NCBI GenBank assembly: GCA_001799615.1
Contig: MGTU01000025.1
Location: 155,902-219,901, forward strand
Reading direction: 5' to 3'
Source of the DNA: Elusimicrobia bacterium GWA2_61_42
GTDB lineage: Bacteria > Elusimicrobiota > Elusimicrobia > Elusimicrobiales > UBA9959
Length of the DNA stretch: 64,000 nucleotides
This document shows positions 41,337 through 51,772 of the stretch, in pieces; positions within the stretch are counted from its first letter, which is position 1, and each line of letters starts with the position of its first letter. The notes beneath the pieces were generated by a model that saw nothing but the letters and a program-made list of their open reading frames with translations, did not search any database and had not been told where the DNA came from. The translations under genes and the position numbers were made by a program.

Positions 41337-43640
41337 ATGGATCAAGCTGCCCACAACAAGATAGTCTCTTTCATCTGGGGAATCGCAGACGACGTTCTGC
41401 GGGACCTCTTTAAGCGTGGTAAGTACCCGGATGTCATTCTCCCTATGTGCGTGCTCCGTCGTATGGATGCTGTGCTGGAGCCTACCAAGAAAGCTGTTCT
41501 TGACACCAAGGCGATGCTGGACAAGTCAGGGATAACCGCTCAGGTTCCCGCCCTATGTCATGCAGCCGGACAGGCCTTCTACAATACCTCTAAGTTCACA
41601 TTGCGTGACCTGAAGTCACGTAAGAGTCAGCAGCAGCTCCTCACCGATTTCAATGACTACCTGGATGGTTTCTCTCCCAACGTGCAGGACATCATCGAGA
41701 ACTTCAAGTTCCGAAACCAAATCCCAACTCTTTCAAAGGCAGATGCCCTCGGGACATTAATAGGCAAGTTCCTTGACCCCGAGATTGACCTGAGCCCGGC
41801 CGGGATTGATAATCATGCCATGGGGACAGTATTCGAGGAACTGGTCCGTAAGTTTAATGAGGAGAACAACGAGGAAGCTGGTGAACACTGGACACCACGC
41901 GACGCAGTCCGCCTCATGGCCAACCTGATATTTCTCCCGGTGGCAGACCAGATTAAATCCGGTAGCTATCTGCTCTATGACTGTGCCTGCGGTACCGGAG
42001 GTATGCTCACTGTAGCGGAAGAAACCCTTCAGAAACTTGCCAAGGAGCGTAACCGGAAGATTACGACCTATCTGTACGGGCAGGAGATAAGCCCTGAGAC
42101 TTATGCAATCTGTAAAGCGGACATGCTGCTTAAGGGTGAAGGGGGGAATGGAGACAATATCGTCGGTGGCGCCGAACATTCCACTCTGACCCACGACGCA
42201 TTCCCGGCTCAGGACTTCGACTTCATGCTTGCGAATCCACCCTATGGTAAGAGCTGGAAGAACGACCTGGAGCTAATGGGGGGTAAGGAAGGAATGCGGG
42301 ACCCCCGGTTCAAGGTGATGCATAACGCCGAAGAGCTTTCTCTCGTCACACGCTCGAGCGACGGCCAACTGCTCTTCCTAGCTAACATGCTTTCGAAGAT
42401 GAACCATAAGACGCCACTCGGCAGTCGTATCGCCGAGGTCCATAATGGTTCCTCCCTGTTTACCGGAGATGCCGGTCAGGGCGAGAGTAATATCCGGCGC
42501 TGGATAATTGAGAACGACTGGCTGGAAGCCATAGTGGCACTGCCGCTTAACCTCTTTTACAACACCGGCATAGCCACCTACATATGGGTGTTATCCAATC
42601 GCAAGCCAGAGAACCGTAAGGGTAAAGTGCAGTTGATAGATGCCACGCTATGGTTTAAGCCTCTGCGCAAGAATCTCGGCAAGAAGAACTGCGAGCTTTC
42701 AGATGAGGACCTTAAGCGTATTTGCGACACCTACCTCAAGTTCCAGGAAACCCCTGAGTCAAAGATATTCGATAACAAGGCCTTTGGTTATTGGAAGGTA
42801 ATTGTGGAGCGTCCTCTACGCCTGCATAGTCAGTTTTCCGTAAAGGCCATAGAGTCCCTCCGCTTCTCTTCAGGCGACGAGGATATCAGGACGAAGCTCT
42901 ATGACGAGTTCGGTGACGCGCTGTTTAATAAGTTCCAGAGCATTACCCCCAAGCTTGAGAAACGTTTGGACACCTGGGCTGATGAGGAAGCGGAGGAAGA
43001 AGCCGATGGGGAAGCTCCCTCAAAGAAGGGACTCTCCGAAAAGAAGAAGAAGAAGCTTTTAGACCCAAAGACCTGGGAACGGGATGCCCACCTTGTGGAG
43101 GTAGGAGAAGCCCTCCGTAAGGAGCTTGGAGGCGGGCTATTTGAAGACCATAATGTGTTCCAGGTAAAGGTTGACGGTGCATTGGATAAGTTGAACATGA
43201 AGCTCTCAGCTTCAGAACTAAAGCTATTGATTGGTGCGGTCAGCTGGCGCGTTGAAACTGCTCCACCGGTTATCGGGAAAGTCCATAAACCTGGGAAAGT
43301 TAAAGCCGACCCACTGCACGGCCTGTACGAGCTCAAGGTGAGCGGTAAGCCCGCTATTGTTGAATACGAGCCAGATACCGAACTCCGGGATACCGAGCAA
43401 GTGCCGCTACTCGAGCAGGGCGGGATAGATGCTTTCATTAAGCGTGAGGTGTTGCCCTACACCCCGGATGCCTGGGTGAAAGGGGAATCGACCAAGGTGG
43501 GGTATGAAATTAGCTTTACCCGCCATTTCTATAAGCCCCAGCCGCTGCGTACGCTGGCGGAAATCAGTAAGGATATCCTTGCCATCGAGCAAGAGGCGGA
43601 AGGTCTATTGGGCGACCTGCTAAAGAAGGGGGCAAAGTGA
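41337..43640 (+). CDS. hsdM: Type I restriction-modification methyltransferase subunit
   Basis: Start ATG 41337 has GGAG 9 nt upstream; the frame is open upstream but unlike the family. The 767-residue protein has an N-terminal HsdM helical domain, SAM motif I DCACGTGGMLT, and catalytic motif IV ANPPYG typical of N6-adenine methyltransferases. A long C-terminal extension (about 540-767) includes an EEAEEEADGE/KKKKKK stretch. It methylates the recognition sequence with HsdS and protects self DNA. Confidence 0.93.
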   Translation: MDQAAHNKIVSFIWGIADDVLRDLFKRGKYPDVILPMCVLRRMDAVLEPTKKAVLDTKAMLDKSGITAQVPALCHAAGQAFYNTSKFTLRDLKSRKSQQQLLTDFNDYLDGFSPNVQDIIENFKFRNQIPTLSKADALGTLIGKFLDPEIDLSPAGIDNHAMGTVFEELVRKFNEENNEEAGEHWTPRDAVRLMANLIFLPVADQIKSGSYLLYDCACGTGGMLTVAEETLQKLAKERNRKITTYLYGQEISPETYAICKADMLLKGEGGNGDNIVGGAEHSTLTHDAFPAQDFDFMLANPPYGKSWKNDLELMGGKEGMRDPRFKVMHNAEELSLVTRSSDGQLLFLANMLSKMNHKTPLGSRIAEVHNGSSLFTGDAGQGESNIRRWIIENDWLEAIVALPLNLFYNTGIATYIWVLSNRKPENRKGKVQLIDATLWFKPLRKNLGKKNCELSDEDLKRICDTYLKFQETPESKIFDNKAFGYWKVIVERPLRLHSQFSVKAIESLRFSSGDEDIRTKLYDEFGDALFNKFQSITPKLEKRLDTWADEEAEEEADGEAPSKKGLSEKKKKKLLDPKTWERDAHLVEVGEALRKELGGGLFEDHNVFQVKVDGALDKLNMKLSASELKLLIGAVSWRVETAPPVIGKVHKPGKVKADPLHGLYELKVSGKPAIVEYEPDTELRDTEQVPLLEQGGIDAFIKREVLPYTPDAWVKGESTKVGYEISFTRHFYKPQPLRTLAEISKDILAIEQEAEGLLGDLLKKGAK

Positions 43641-45736
43641 AAGCTACCGAAGCTAAGTTGTTGAGTTTTCTACAGAAGTCCCCACAGTTCATAATACCGA
43701 TATACCAGCGCACCTATTCGTGGACTCCCAAGGAGTGCCGGCAGCTTTGGAGCGACATTCTTCGTGCAGGATCAAGTGACGCTGTATCTGTCCATTTCAT
43801 CGGTTCTATCGTTTACATAGAGCAGGGGCTGTCCCAGGTTACCCATCAGGCGCCGTTGCTTGTAATCGATGGACAGCAGCGTCTTACTACGGTCTCATTG
43901 TTGGTGGAGGCATTAGCTCGCACACTAGGGGACAAGGAACCAGTTGATGGGTTTTCCGCTGCAAAGCTCCGCCACTATTACCTGAGCAATCCACTTGAAA
44001 GCGGCGACCGCTACTTTAAACTGCTGCTCTCGCAGACGGACAATGCCTCGCTGAAGGCTGTTATTAAGAACGGGGAACAGCCCAAAGAGCCTTCGCTCAG
44101 AATCACCCAGAACTTTGACCTCTTCTCCGAACTGATAGCGGAGCAGAAAGGCGACCTGGTGCCAGTTTGCCGTGGCCTCGCTAAGCTCGTAGTGGTGGAC
44201 GTCGCTCTAAGTCGCGACCAGGACAACCCTCAGCTCATTTTCGAGAGTATGAACTCTACGGGTAAAGAGTTAAGCCAGGCTGACCTTATCCGGAACTTTA
44301 TTTTGATGGGCCTTGAGCCCAACCTCCAGACACGCCTCTATGAGGAATTCTGGCGGCCAATGGAGCTGGACTTCGGGCAGGAAGCATATGGAACACAGTT
44401 CGATAGCTTCATGCGCCACTACTTAACTGCTAAGACCGGAGATATCCCGCGTGAGAGTGAAGTCTACGAAGCGTTTAAGGATTACTCCCGTACTCAGGCA
44501 GTAGTGAAAGCTGGTATTGAAGCTCTGGTTAAGGATATCCGTGCTTTTGCCGGACACTTCTGCGCTATGGCACTCGGGGCGGAAAAGGACGCGGCGCTCG
44601 GCCTTGCCTTTCATGACCTGAGGGAACTGAAAGTGGATGTTGCCTACCCGTTCCTGTTAGAGCTATACCACGACTATGCAAATAAGACGCTTGGCGCCAT
44701 TGATTTCGAGGCCGCGGTCCGCATGGTCGAGGCTTATGTGTTCCGTCGTGCCATCTGCGCGATTCCCACCAATTCCATGAACAAGACCTTTGGCTCTTTC
44801 GGTAAGGTGCTTAAGAAGGACCGCTACCTGGAAAGTATCAAGGCGCATTTCCTAACGTTGCCCTCCTATCGCCGATTCCCCAGCGACGATGAGTTCCGTC
44901 GTGAACTGCCTAACCGTGACCTCTACAATTTCAGGAGTCGCAGTTACTGGCTGCGTCGACTGGAGAATCATGGACGTAAAGAGCGTGTGCCGGTGGATGA
45001 ATACACCATTGAGCATATTCTTCCCCAGAACCCAAAGCTTTCGGATGCATGGAAGCAAGCGCTCGGTACAGAATGGGAGCGCGTCCAGAAGCAATGGCTG
45101 CATACCCTTGGGAACCTAACCTTAACCGGCTATAACACCGAATACAGCGACCGCTCCTTTACTGAAAAGCGGGATATGAAGGGTGGATTCAAGGAAAGCC
45201 CGCTAAAGCTTAACTCCGGGCTGGGGAAACTTGAAACATGGAACGAAGCGGCTATCCAGAAACGTGCAGGCCAGCTTGCAGAACAGGTGGTGGCTGTTTG
45301 GGCTGCTCCCACGTTGGATGCGGATACCTTAGCCGCCTATCAGCCCAAGGTGGATACTGAGGCGGCTTACACTATCAATGACCACCCGAATTTGCTTACT
45401 CCAGGAATACGGGACGTGTTCTCCGCCTTTCGTAAGGAAGTGCTTGCACTTGATCCTTGTGTGACTGAGGAGTTCCTAAAGATATACGTGGCCTATAAGG
45501 CGGAAACCAACTTTGTTGATGTCGTGCCCCAGGCCAGAAGGATGCTGTTAACCCTGAATCTGCCTTATGCTGAGATAGAGGACCCCAAGGGCCTATGCCG
45601 TGACGTGTCAGCAATAAGCCGCTGGGGTAACGGAGATGTTGAGGTAGGCATTAAATCCTTAGATGAGCTGCCATACGTAATGGGGCTCGTGCGCCTGGCC
45701 TACGAACATCAGATGGGCGATGGGGTGCACGAATGA
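43637..45736 (+). CDS. DUF262-DUF1524-DUF5655 protein (GmrSD-like) inside the type I operon
   Basis: The 699-residue product starts at GTG 43637, overlapping hsdM by 4 bp. The N-terminal DUF262 ParB/Srx-like NTPase has IPIYQRTYSW and VIDGQQRLTT (about 20-90). The middle is helical. A DUF1524 HNH nuclease has TIEHILPQN and HTLGNLTLTGYN (about 455-500). The C-terminal DUF5655 domain has ETNFVDVVPQ then DPKGLCRDVSAISRWGNGDVEVG (about 610-690). GmrSD enzymes cut DNA with modified cytosine; here the gene probably adds a second restriction activity. Confidence 0.87.
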   Translation: MKATEAKLLSFLQKSPQFIIPIYQRTYSWTPKECRQLWSDILRAGSSDAVSVHFIGSIVYIEQGLSQVTHQAPLLVIDGQQRLTTVSLLVEALARTLGDKEPVDGFSAAKLRHYYLSNPLESGDRYFKLLLSQTDNASLKAVIKNGEQPKEPSLRITQNFDLFSELIAEQKGDLVPVCRGLAKLVVVDVALSRDQDNPQLIFESMNSTGKELSQADLIRNFILMGLEPNLQTRLYEEFWRPMELDFGQEAYGTQFDSFMRHYLTAKTGDIPRESEVYEAFKDYSRTQAVVKAGIEALVKDIRAFAGHFCAMALGAEKDAALGLAFHDLRELKVDVAYPFLLELYHDYANKTLGAIDFEAAVRMVEAYVFRRAICAIPTNSMNKTFGSFGKVLKKDRYLESIKAHFLTLPSYRRFPSDDEFRRELPNRDLYNFRSRSYWLRRLENHGRKERVPVDEYTIEHILPQNPKLSDAWKQALGTEWERVQKQWLHTLGNLTLTGYNTEYSDRSFTEKRDMKGGFKESPLKLNSGLGKLETWNEAAIQKRAGQLAEQVVAVWAAPTLDADTLAAYQPKVDTEAAYTINDHPNLLTPGIRDVFSAFRKEVLALDPCVTEEFLKIYVAYKAETNFVDVVPQARRMLLTLNLPYAEIEDPKGLCRDVSAISRWGNGDVEVGIKSLDELPYVMGLVRLAYEHQMGDGVHE

Positions 45737-47148
45737 TTGCTGACCTCAAACCCTATCCCGACTACAAGGAATCGGGGTTGCCCTGGTTACGCCATATTCC
45801 GAAGCATTGGGGTATAAAGCGTGGCAAATCCCTACTCCAATGTATTGATAAGCGATCTTCTGATGGAAAGGAAGAGTTGTTGTCGGTTTCATCCTCCAGG
45901 GGGGTTGTCCCTCGACGTTCGGCGAAGGTTACGATGTTTAAGGCGGAATCTTACATTGGATATAAGTTGTGCTGGCCAGGAGACCTCGTTATAAATAGCC
46001 TGTGGGCTTGGGGAGGCGGTCTTGGAGTATCGCAGTATCACGGGATTATCAGTTCCGCCTATGGGGTTTATCGTACTAGGCCGGGGGCCCAAATCAATCC
46101 GGCATACATTAATGAATTGGTACGGTCTGCCCCATTTAACTGGGAATTAACTGTTCGTTCTAAAGGTGTGTGGATATCCCGACTCCAAATGGTGGACCAG
46201 GCCTTTCTTGATGCCCCGTTCCCTTTGCCTTCCCAGGAGGAACAGGAAGCTATCGTTAAGTTCTTGGATTGCGTTAACGCACGTTTGGAGCGGGCTATGC
46301 GGGCGAAACGTAAGACGATAGGGTTATTGAACGAACAGAAGCAGGCTGTTATCCACCACGCTGTTGCCCGCGGCGTTGCCCCGAATGTTCCATTGAAACC
46401 CTCTGGTATTCCATGGCTGGGGAACATCCCCAAACATTGGTCAGTACGAAAGGTTCGTACCGTTGCCGTGCTTATCGTCAGTAATGTGGACAAACACTCC
46501 CGTGCAAATGAGAAACCAGTAAGGCTATGCAACTATACGGACGTCTATAAGAATGAGCGCATTACAAACAGCCTCAACTTCATGCAGGCTACCGCAACCG
46601 ATGATGAAATATCCAAGTATCGTATCCGTGTTGGAGATGTAGTCATAACCAAAGACTCAGAGGAGTGGGATGATATTGGGGTCCCGACGTACGTAGCCCA
46701 GGAGGCTGATGATTTGGTTTGTGGTTATCATTTAGGTATTTTGCGACCACGTAAAGAGCTTATTGCTGGTGACTTTCTGTTTAGAGCTCTCCAGGACCGT
46801 TTTGTTGCAACCCAGATGCATGTGAGTGCTAAAGGTGTTACCCGCTATGGGCTGTCACATCAAGGAATCAAGGATACGCTCATCCCCTTACCTCCTACAG
46901 ATGAGCAGGAATCTATCTGTGCTGTGTTGTCCAAAGAGCTTAAACGCTTCACCTCCGCGGTGACTAGGCTTGAGCGTGAAATAGAACTGCTTCGTGAGTA
47001 TCGCACACGTCTCATTTCGGATGTTGTTACAGGCAAGTTGGATGTTCGGAAGGTCGTAAGTCAATTGCCTAAGGATGTTGTTGCCAACGAACCCCTAACT
47101 GCGGACGATACTGTAGAAGAATCAGAACCCGAGGAGAGCGCTCTATGA
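45733..47148 (+). CDS. hsdS: Type I restriction specificity subunit
   Basis: The 471-residue protein has two target-recognition domains, each opening with a similar phrase: GLPWLRHIPKHW near 15 and GIPWLGNIPKHW near 225. Each is followed by a coiled-coil spacer (EEQEAIVKFLD and DEQESICAVLS). It determines the bipartite DNA site. It overlaps both neighbours by 4 bp. The acidic C-terminal tail is unusual but short. Confidence 0.93.
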   Translation: MIADLKPYPDYKESGLPWLRHIPKHWGIKRGKSLLQCIDKRSSDGKEELLSVSSSRGVVPRRSAKVTMFKAESYIGYKLCWPGDLVINSLWAWGGGLGVSQYHGIISSAYGVYRTRPGAQINPAYINELVRSAPFNWELTVRSKGVWISRLQMVDQAFLDAPFPLPSQEEQEAIVKFLDCVNARLERAMRAKRKTIGLLNEQKQAVIHHAVARGVAPNVPLKPSGIPWLGNIPKHWSVRKVRTVAVLIVSNVDKHSRANEKPVRLCNYTDVYKNERITNSLNFMQATATDDEISKYRIRVGDVVITKDSEEWDDIGVPTYVAQEADDLVCGYHLGILRPRKELIAGDFLFRALQDRFVATQMHVSAKGVTRYGLSHQGIKDTLIPLPPTDEQESICAVLSKELKRFTSAVTRLEREIELLREYRTRLISDVVTGKLDVRKVVSQLPKDVVANEPLTADDTVEESEPEESAL

Positions 47149-50129
47149 GCCCCACTGACATTTCAGAGAAAGGCCTTGAAACCATTATCATGCGCCATAT
47201 GACCGGCGTAGACGGGTTAGGGCCGATGACCGAGGGTGCAGTGGCCGAAGCCCCGATTAAGTTCGATGGCTGGTTCGCTGGAAACCCGAAAGACTTTGAC
47301 CGTAGCCAGGTAATGGATGTGCCGCAACTATTCAAGTTCCTGCGCACCACGCAGCCTGAGATGTTTAAGAAGATAGGGATGGTAAACGAGCAGGACGCAA
47401 CGGACATCGCTCGCCTGAAGTTCTTAACAAGGCTTTCAAATGAAGTAGGTAAGCGTGGCGTAATAGACGTGCTCCGTAAGGGAATGGATCATGGAGCCCT
47501 GCGCTTTGACCTATTCTACGGCACACCCTCCCATGGCAATGTGAAAGCTGAAGAACTCTACGCCAAGAACCGCTTTATAGTGACCCGCCAACTTGCCTAT
47601 AGCGCAGACCAGACCCGCCGTGCGCTGGACCTTGCCCTATTCATAAACGGGCTGCCTGTGGCTACTTTTGAACTTAAGAACAACCTCACCAAGCAGACTG
47701 TGGAAGACGCGGTGGAACAATACCGCCGAGACCGAGACCCTCGGGAGAAGATTTTCACACCTGGGCGTTGTATCGTCCATCTCGGAGTGGACGAAAGTGA
47801 GGTGCGTATGTGCACCGAGTTGCGCGGCAAGGCTTCCTGGTTCTTACCGTTTAATAAAGGGAACAACGACGGAGCCGGCAACCCGACTAACCCAGCGGGA
47901 CTAAAGACTGAGTACCTTTGGGGAGAGATTCTTACTCCGAACGGCCTGACCAATATCATCGAGAACTACGCGCAAACTGTGGAGGAGAAGCACCCAAAGA
48001 CCGGCGCGAAGGTCCGCAGGCAGATTTTCCCGCGCTATCATCAGCTCGATGTCGTAAGGAAAGCTCTCGCTCATGTCGCAATCCACGGGGCTGGGTGCCG
48101 GTATCTTATACAGCATTCCGCAGGCAGCGGGAAGTCAAATTCCATCGCCTGGTTAGCCCACCAGCTTATAGCACTCAGGAAGGCGGATAAAGAGATATTC
48201 GATTCCGTCATAGTAGTAACGGACAGGATATTGTTGGATGACCAAATTAAGCGTACTGTTAAGCAGTTTATGCAGGTGGCCTCTACCGTGGGGCATGCCG
48301 AACACGCAGGTGACCTGCGTAAGTTCATTGATGAGGGAAAGAAGATAATCATCAGTACGGTGCAGAAGTTCCCGTTTATCCTCGACGAAGTCGCCAAGGA
48401 AGGTACGGCCAGGCGCTTTGCTCTCATCATCGATGAAGCGCACTCAAGCCAGGGCGGGAAGACCTCCGCTGCTGTGAGCGAAGCTCTTTCAGACCCTGAA
48501 GACACAATCAACGATGCCCTTGAAAAGCGCATGGCTTCCAGGAAGATGATAAAGAACGCCAGCTACTTTGCCTTCACCGCCACACCGAAGAATAAGACCC
48601 TGGAGATGTTCGGAGAACCCTTGCCTGCCGACGCTGAGGGTAAGGTAAAGCATAAGCCCTTTCACAGCTACACCATGAAGCAGGCCATACAGGAGCATTT
48701 CATCCTCGATGTGCTTGAGAACTATACGCCTGTTAATAGCTACTACAAGTTGGTCAAGAAGACGGAAGAGGACCCGGAATTTGATGTTAAAAGAGCACAG
48801 AAGAAGCTGCGGAAATACGTGGAAAGCCATAGCCATGCCATTCAGGAGAAGGCTGAGATTATGGTGGATCATTTTCACGACCAGGTTATGGCCAAGTATA
48901 AGATTGGTGGCAAGGCCAGAGCAATGGTCGTAACCAGTGGTGTCCAGAGGGCCATACAGTATTTCCACGCCGCTAAAGCTTACCTGGCTGAGCGGAAGAG
49001 CCCGTATCAGGCCATTGTAGCGTTCTCTGGAGAGCATGACTTCGGGGGGGCGAAAGTGACCGAAGCCTCACTTAATGGCTTTTCGAGCGGGGAAATTGCA
49101 CAGAAGATTCAAGAGGACCCGTATCGGTTCTTAATCTGCGCCGATAAGTTCCAGACCGGGTACGACGAGCCGCTGCTGCACACCATGTACGTGGATAAAC
49201 AGCTGTCCGGAATTAAAGCAGTGCAGACACTGTCCCGCCTGAACCGTGCCCACCCGGAGAAGCGGGATGTGTTCGTCTTGGACTTCCAGAACGACGTGGA
49301 TACTATCAAGTTAGCCTTCTCCGACTATTACCGTACGACGGTGCTGAGTGAGGAAACAGACCCCAATAAGCTGCATGACCTTAAGACTGCCCTGGACACC
49401 GCTCAGGTTTACTCCCCAGACCAGGTTAAGACCTTGGTGGATATGTTCCTGCGTGGGGATGATAGGGATAAGCTGGAGCCCGTTCTTACGTCCTGCGTTG
49501 AAGTCTACAAGAGGTTGGATGAGGACGGACAGGTGGACTTCAAAGGGAAAGCTAAGGTGTTTGTTCGTACCTACAACTTCCTGTCTGCCATACTGCCGTA
49601 TACGAATGGGGAGTGGGAGAGGCTGTGCATCTTCTTGAACCTGCTCGTGCCGAAGCTTCCTGCCCCAAGGATAGATGACCTTTCCCAGGGAATCCTTGAT
49701 GCCATAGATATGGACAGCTATCGTGCAGAGAAGAAGGCAACCCTGGCTATAAAGCTAGACGATAAAGATGGAGAGATATCCCCTATTCCCGTAGAAGGTG
49801 GAGGCTATGTTTCAAAGCCTGAGCTGGAGCGCTTAAGCAACATCCTTAAGAGCTTCAATGACCAATTCGGGACCTTGTTCACCGATGGAGACCAAGTGAT
49901 GCGGCGTATCCAGAACGATATAGTCCCAAAGGTTGCCGCAGACCTGGCTTATCAGAATGCAAAGAAGAATACACCGAATACGGCCCGTATTGAGCATGAC
50001 CGTGCCTTGGCGAACGTAATGTTAAACGTCCTTAAGGACGATACCCACATGTACAAGCAGTTTATGGAGAACGACTCCTTCAAGCGGTTCGTTACCGAAA
50101 TGGTGTTCCATATGACGCAGGGGGAATAA
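47145..50129 (+). CDS. hsdR: Type I restriction endonuclease/translocase subunit
   Basis: The 994-residue protein has an N-terminal nuclease domain with LPVATFELKNN (the E-x-K) and an SF2 translocase with Walker A HSAGSGKSNS near 330, DEAH in LIIDEAHSSQ, motif III FAFTATPKNKT and motif VI QTLSRLNRAHP. A helical C-terminus binds the complex. It translocates and cleaves unmodified DNA with HsdM/HsdS. Confidence 0.94.
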   Translation: MSPTDISEKGLETIIMRHMTGVDGLGPMTEGAVAEAPIKFDGWFAGNPKDFDRSQVMDVPQLFKFLRTTQPEMFKKIGMVNEQDATDIARLKFLTRLSNEVGKRGVIDVLRKGMDHGALRFDLFYGTPSHGNVKAEELYAKNRFIVTRQLAYSADQTRRALDLALFINGLPVATFELKNNLTKQTVEDAVEQYRRDRDPREKIFTPGRCIVHLGVDESEVRMCTELRGKASWFLPFNKGNNDGAGNPTNPAGLKTEYLWGEILTPNGLTNIIENYAQTVEEKHPKTGAKVRRQIFPRYHQLDVVRKALAHVAIHGAGCRYLIQHSAGSGKSNSIAWLAHQLIALRKADKEIFDSVIVVTDRILLDDQIKRTVKQFMQVASTVGHAEHAGDLRKFIDEGKKIIISTVQKFPFILDEVAKEGTARRFALIIDEAHSSQGGKTSAAVSEALSDPEDTINDALEKRMASRKMIKNASYFAFTATPKNKTLEMFGEPLPADAEGKVKHKPFHSYTMKQAIQEHFILDVLENYTPVNSYYKLVKKTEEDPEFDVKRAQKKLRKYVESHSHAIQEKAEIMVDHFHDQVMAKYKIGGKARAMVVTSGVQRAIQYFHAAKAYLAERKSPYQAIVAFSGEHDFGGAKVTEASLNGFSSGEIAQKIQEDPYRFLICADKFQTGYDEPLLHTMYVDKQLSGIKAVQTLSRLNRAHPEKRDVFVLDFQNDVDTIKLAFSDYYRTTVLSEETDPNKLHDLKTALDTAQVYSPDQVKTLVDMFLRGDDRDKLEPVLTSCVEVYKRLDEDGQVDFKGKAKVFVRTYNFLSAILPYTNGEWERLCIFLNLLVPKLPAPRIDDLSQGILDAIDMDSYRAEKKATLAIKLDDKDGEISPIPVEGGGYVSKPELERLSNILKSFNDQFGTLFTDGDQVMRRIQNDIVPKVAADLAYQNAKKNTPNTARIEHDRALANVMLNVLKDDTHMYKQFMENDSFKRFVTEMVFHMTQGE

Positions 50130-50133
50130 GGCT

Positions 50134-50610
50134 ATGAAGCAGCCTAAGCCAAAGATTGACTTGAATGACCTGCTTAAAAGGGCGCGTAAGATTGTCGCTG
50201 CCAAAGGGAAGCCTTCCAAGGTCAAAGAAGCTTACTGGCTCATCGCCGAGAGAATGACAGGATCATATCCTGAGCCGACTGAGCGCAGCGGTAAGTGGCT
50301 TGTTTTCGTGCAAACGAGTGCCGTAGATAAGGTCTGGGCTAAGATTAAGGAAGCGACCGAGGATGGGAAGCTCGGCGGGTCCTCAAAGGTTTCAACCGGG
50401 AAACAGAACCCCAATGCCGTCGATATGGATAAGAAGGTCATCTGCGTCTACACCTACGATTGGGCAGATGGTGGCGATGTCCACCGGGTGCGGGCAGAGC
50501 TGCGGAAGCTGGGTATTACAGAGAAGATTCCGTACAAGTCCGACAGCGACACCCTGAGCGGCAAGTACCGCGTATCCGGCCATACCCGCATAAGCAAGTA
50601 TTACGAGTGA
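50134..50610 (+). CDS. DUF1917/Bles03-like protein
   Basis: The 158-residue product starts 4 bp after hsdR, so is in the same operon. GKWLVFVQTSAVDKVWAKI, then GKLGGSSKVST, VICVYTYDWAD and YKSDSDT follow the order of conserved blocks in Bles03/DUF1917 proteins, which have a phosphothreonine-lyase-like annotation in databases but no clear bacterial role. The RM association could mean an accessory or anti-toxicity role (inference). Confidence 0.55.
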   Translation: MKQPKPKIDLNDLLKRARKIVAAKGKPSKVKEAYWLIAERMTGSYPEPTERSGKWLVFVQTSAVDKVWAKIKEATEDGKLGGSSKVSTGKQNPNAVDMDKKVICVYTYDWADGGDVHRVRAELRKLGITEKIPYKSDSDTLSGKYRVSGHTRISKYYE

Positions 50611-50629
50611 TTGGACCGAGATACATTCC

Positions 50630-51604
50630 ATGGATAGGTCTATGAAGGGAGAAAGTCCATCAACCGAGCATCACGCCCCGAACGTACGGTATTTTAAGAG
50701 GCGGCCTAGCAAGTCGGCTATATGGAGTCCGCCTGTCGGGTTTCCGGAAGAAGCCACATACATTGTTAAACAGGTACTTGTTGACCCTAAACGGGAGGTA
50801 ATCGTTATTCCGCCCGTAAGTGACTCTGAACTTCTTAACCAGTCTCTTCAGGCGCAAAGTCTTGTTGCGATATTCACGTTGACCTATAAGACTGCACGGG
50901 ATACAAGACTCAACCCTCTTTCCTACGCCAAGCCCGAGTTCGGATGGTTGAACGAAGAGTTGAATTCACGTAAAGTCCCGATGAAAGAGCTCTGGGGTAA
51001 ACTGAGTTCCGCAGTTCGGTGGTATTCCTGGACTCTATTTTTCCTTGTTATTGGGGAAGTACGGAAACGTGTGCGAAGAAAGCAGCTGAATTTCTTATTA
51101 GCGATGGCGGGCCCCGGTAAATGCTTGGGACGTCGGGATAAGACGCATCAGCCGTTATATCAAGATTGGCTGGATGTTATCGACGAGGTCAAGAGAGCAC
51201 TAGGGAATCAGGATATGAAATTGCCGGGCACCCTTGTGAGCCTTGCTAGGTGGGATGGAATTGCGGCTAGAGGCAAGAGAATCCTGGAATCGAATCTTGG
51301 TAAAGAGACCTTGGCGGGGCAGCTTCGGGTTTCGAAGAATAAGGAACCGCTACTTCATACTTTGCCCTTCTGGAACAAGGTAATTGTGGACCTCGTGAAC
51401 TTTTTTCGGGAGAAAGGATTTAAAGGAGAGAAACCCTTTGAGTTGACTGGATGGACTCTCCATCTTTTCTTCCCATCTTTTTGGCCTGCAACCGTCCTGC
51501 TATGGAAGCAGCGCCAGCTTCATAGTGAGGACATAGAGAAGCCGTCGCAGGTTAGAGCGGCCTTTACGCCTATTATTAAGCAGCGTTATTACGACCATTC
51601 CTAG
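50630..51604 (+). CDS. Hypothetical protein
   Basis: The product is 324 residues from ATG 50630, or 320 from ATG 50642, which has no better ribosome site. Mostly helical and basic with many Trp residues. No family, signal or membrane motif is recognised; a weakly hydrophobic helix occurs near 133-145 (RWYSWTLFFLVIGEV). It closes the restriction-gene run. Confidence 0.5.
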   Translation: MDRSMKGESPSTEHHAPNVRYFKRRPSKSAIWSPPVGFPEEATYIVKQVLVDPKREVIVIPPVSDSELLNQSLQAQSLVAIFTLTYKTARDTRLNPLSYAKPEFGWLNEELNSRKVPMKELWGKLSSAVRWYSWTLFFLVIGEVRKRVRRKQLNFLLAMAGPGKCLGRRDKTHQPLYQDWLDVIDEVKRALGNQDMKLPGTLVSLARWDGIAARGKRILESNLGKETLAGQLRVSKNKEPLLHTLPFWNKVIVDLVNFFREKGFKGEKPFELTGWTLHLFFPSFWPATVLLWKQRQLHSEDIEKPSQVRAAFTPIIKQRYYDHS

Positions 51605-51661
51605 TAAGCATATCCCCACGTCATAATCATAGTCTGGTTCCGGCCAGTTACTATAAGATTT

Positions 51662-51750
51662 AGCCTGCCACCTAAATATCGTGGCATGGTACTCCTTTGC
51701 TTTAATTTCCGTGCAGGCTGGGTGGGGTAGTAAATCCCGTAGGCAGCCTG
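51662..51750 (+). promoter_or_regulatory. Leader with mutually exclusive stems before the replication-like module
   Basis: GCAGGCTG at 51713-51720 can pair either upstream (AGCCTGC 51662-51668, enclosing a GCCAC/GTGGC hairpin) or downstream (CAGCCTG 51744-51750). An AGGAGGAA ribosome site and ATG 51773 follow. The arrangement suggests attenuation or copy-control-like switching, but could be chance. The rest of 51605-51772 shows nothing else. Confidence 0.35.
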
Positions 51751-51772
51751 GAGTGGTCTAGGAGGAATAGCA

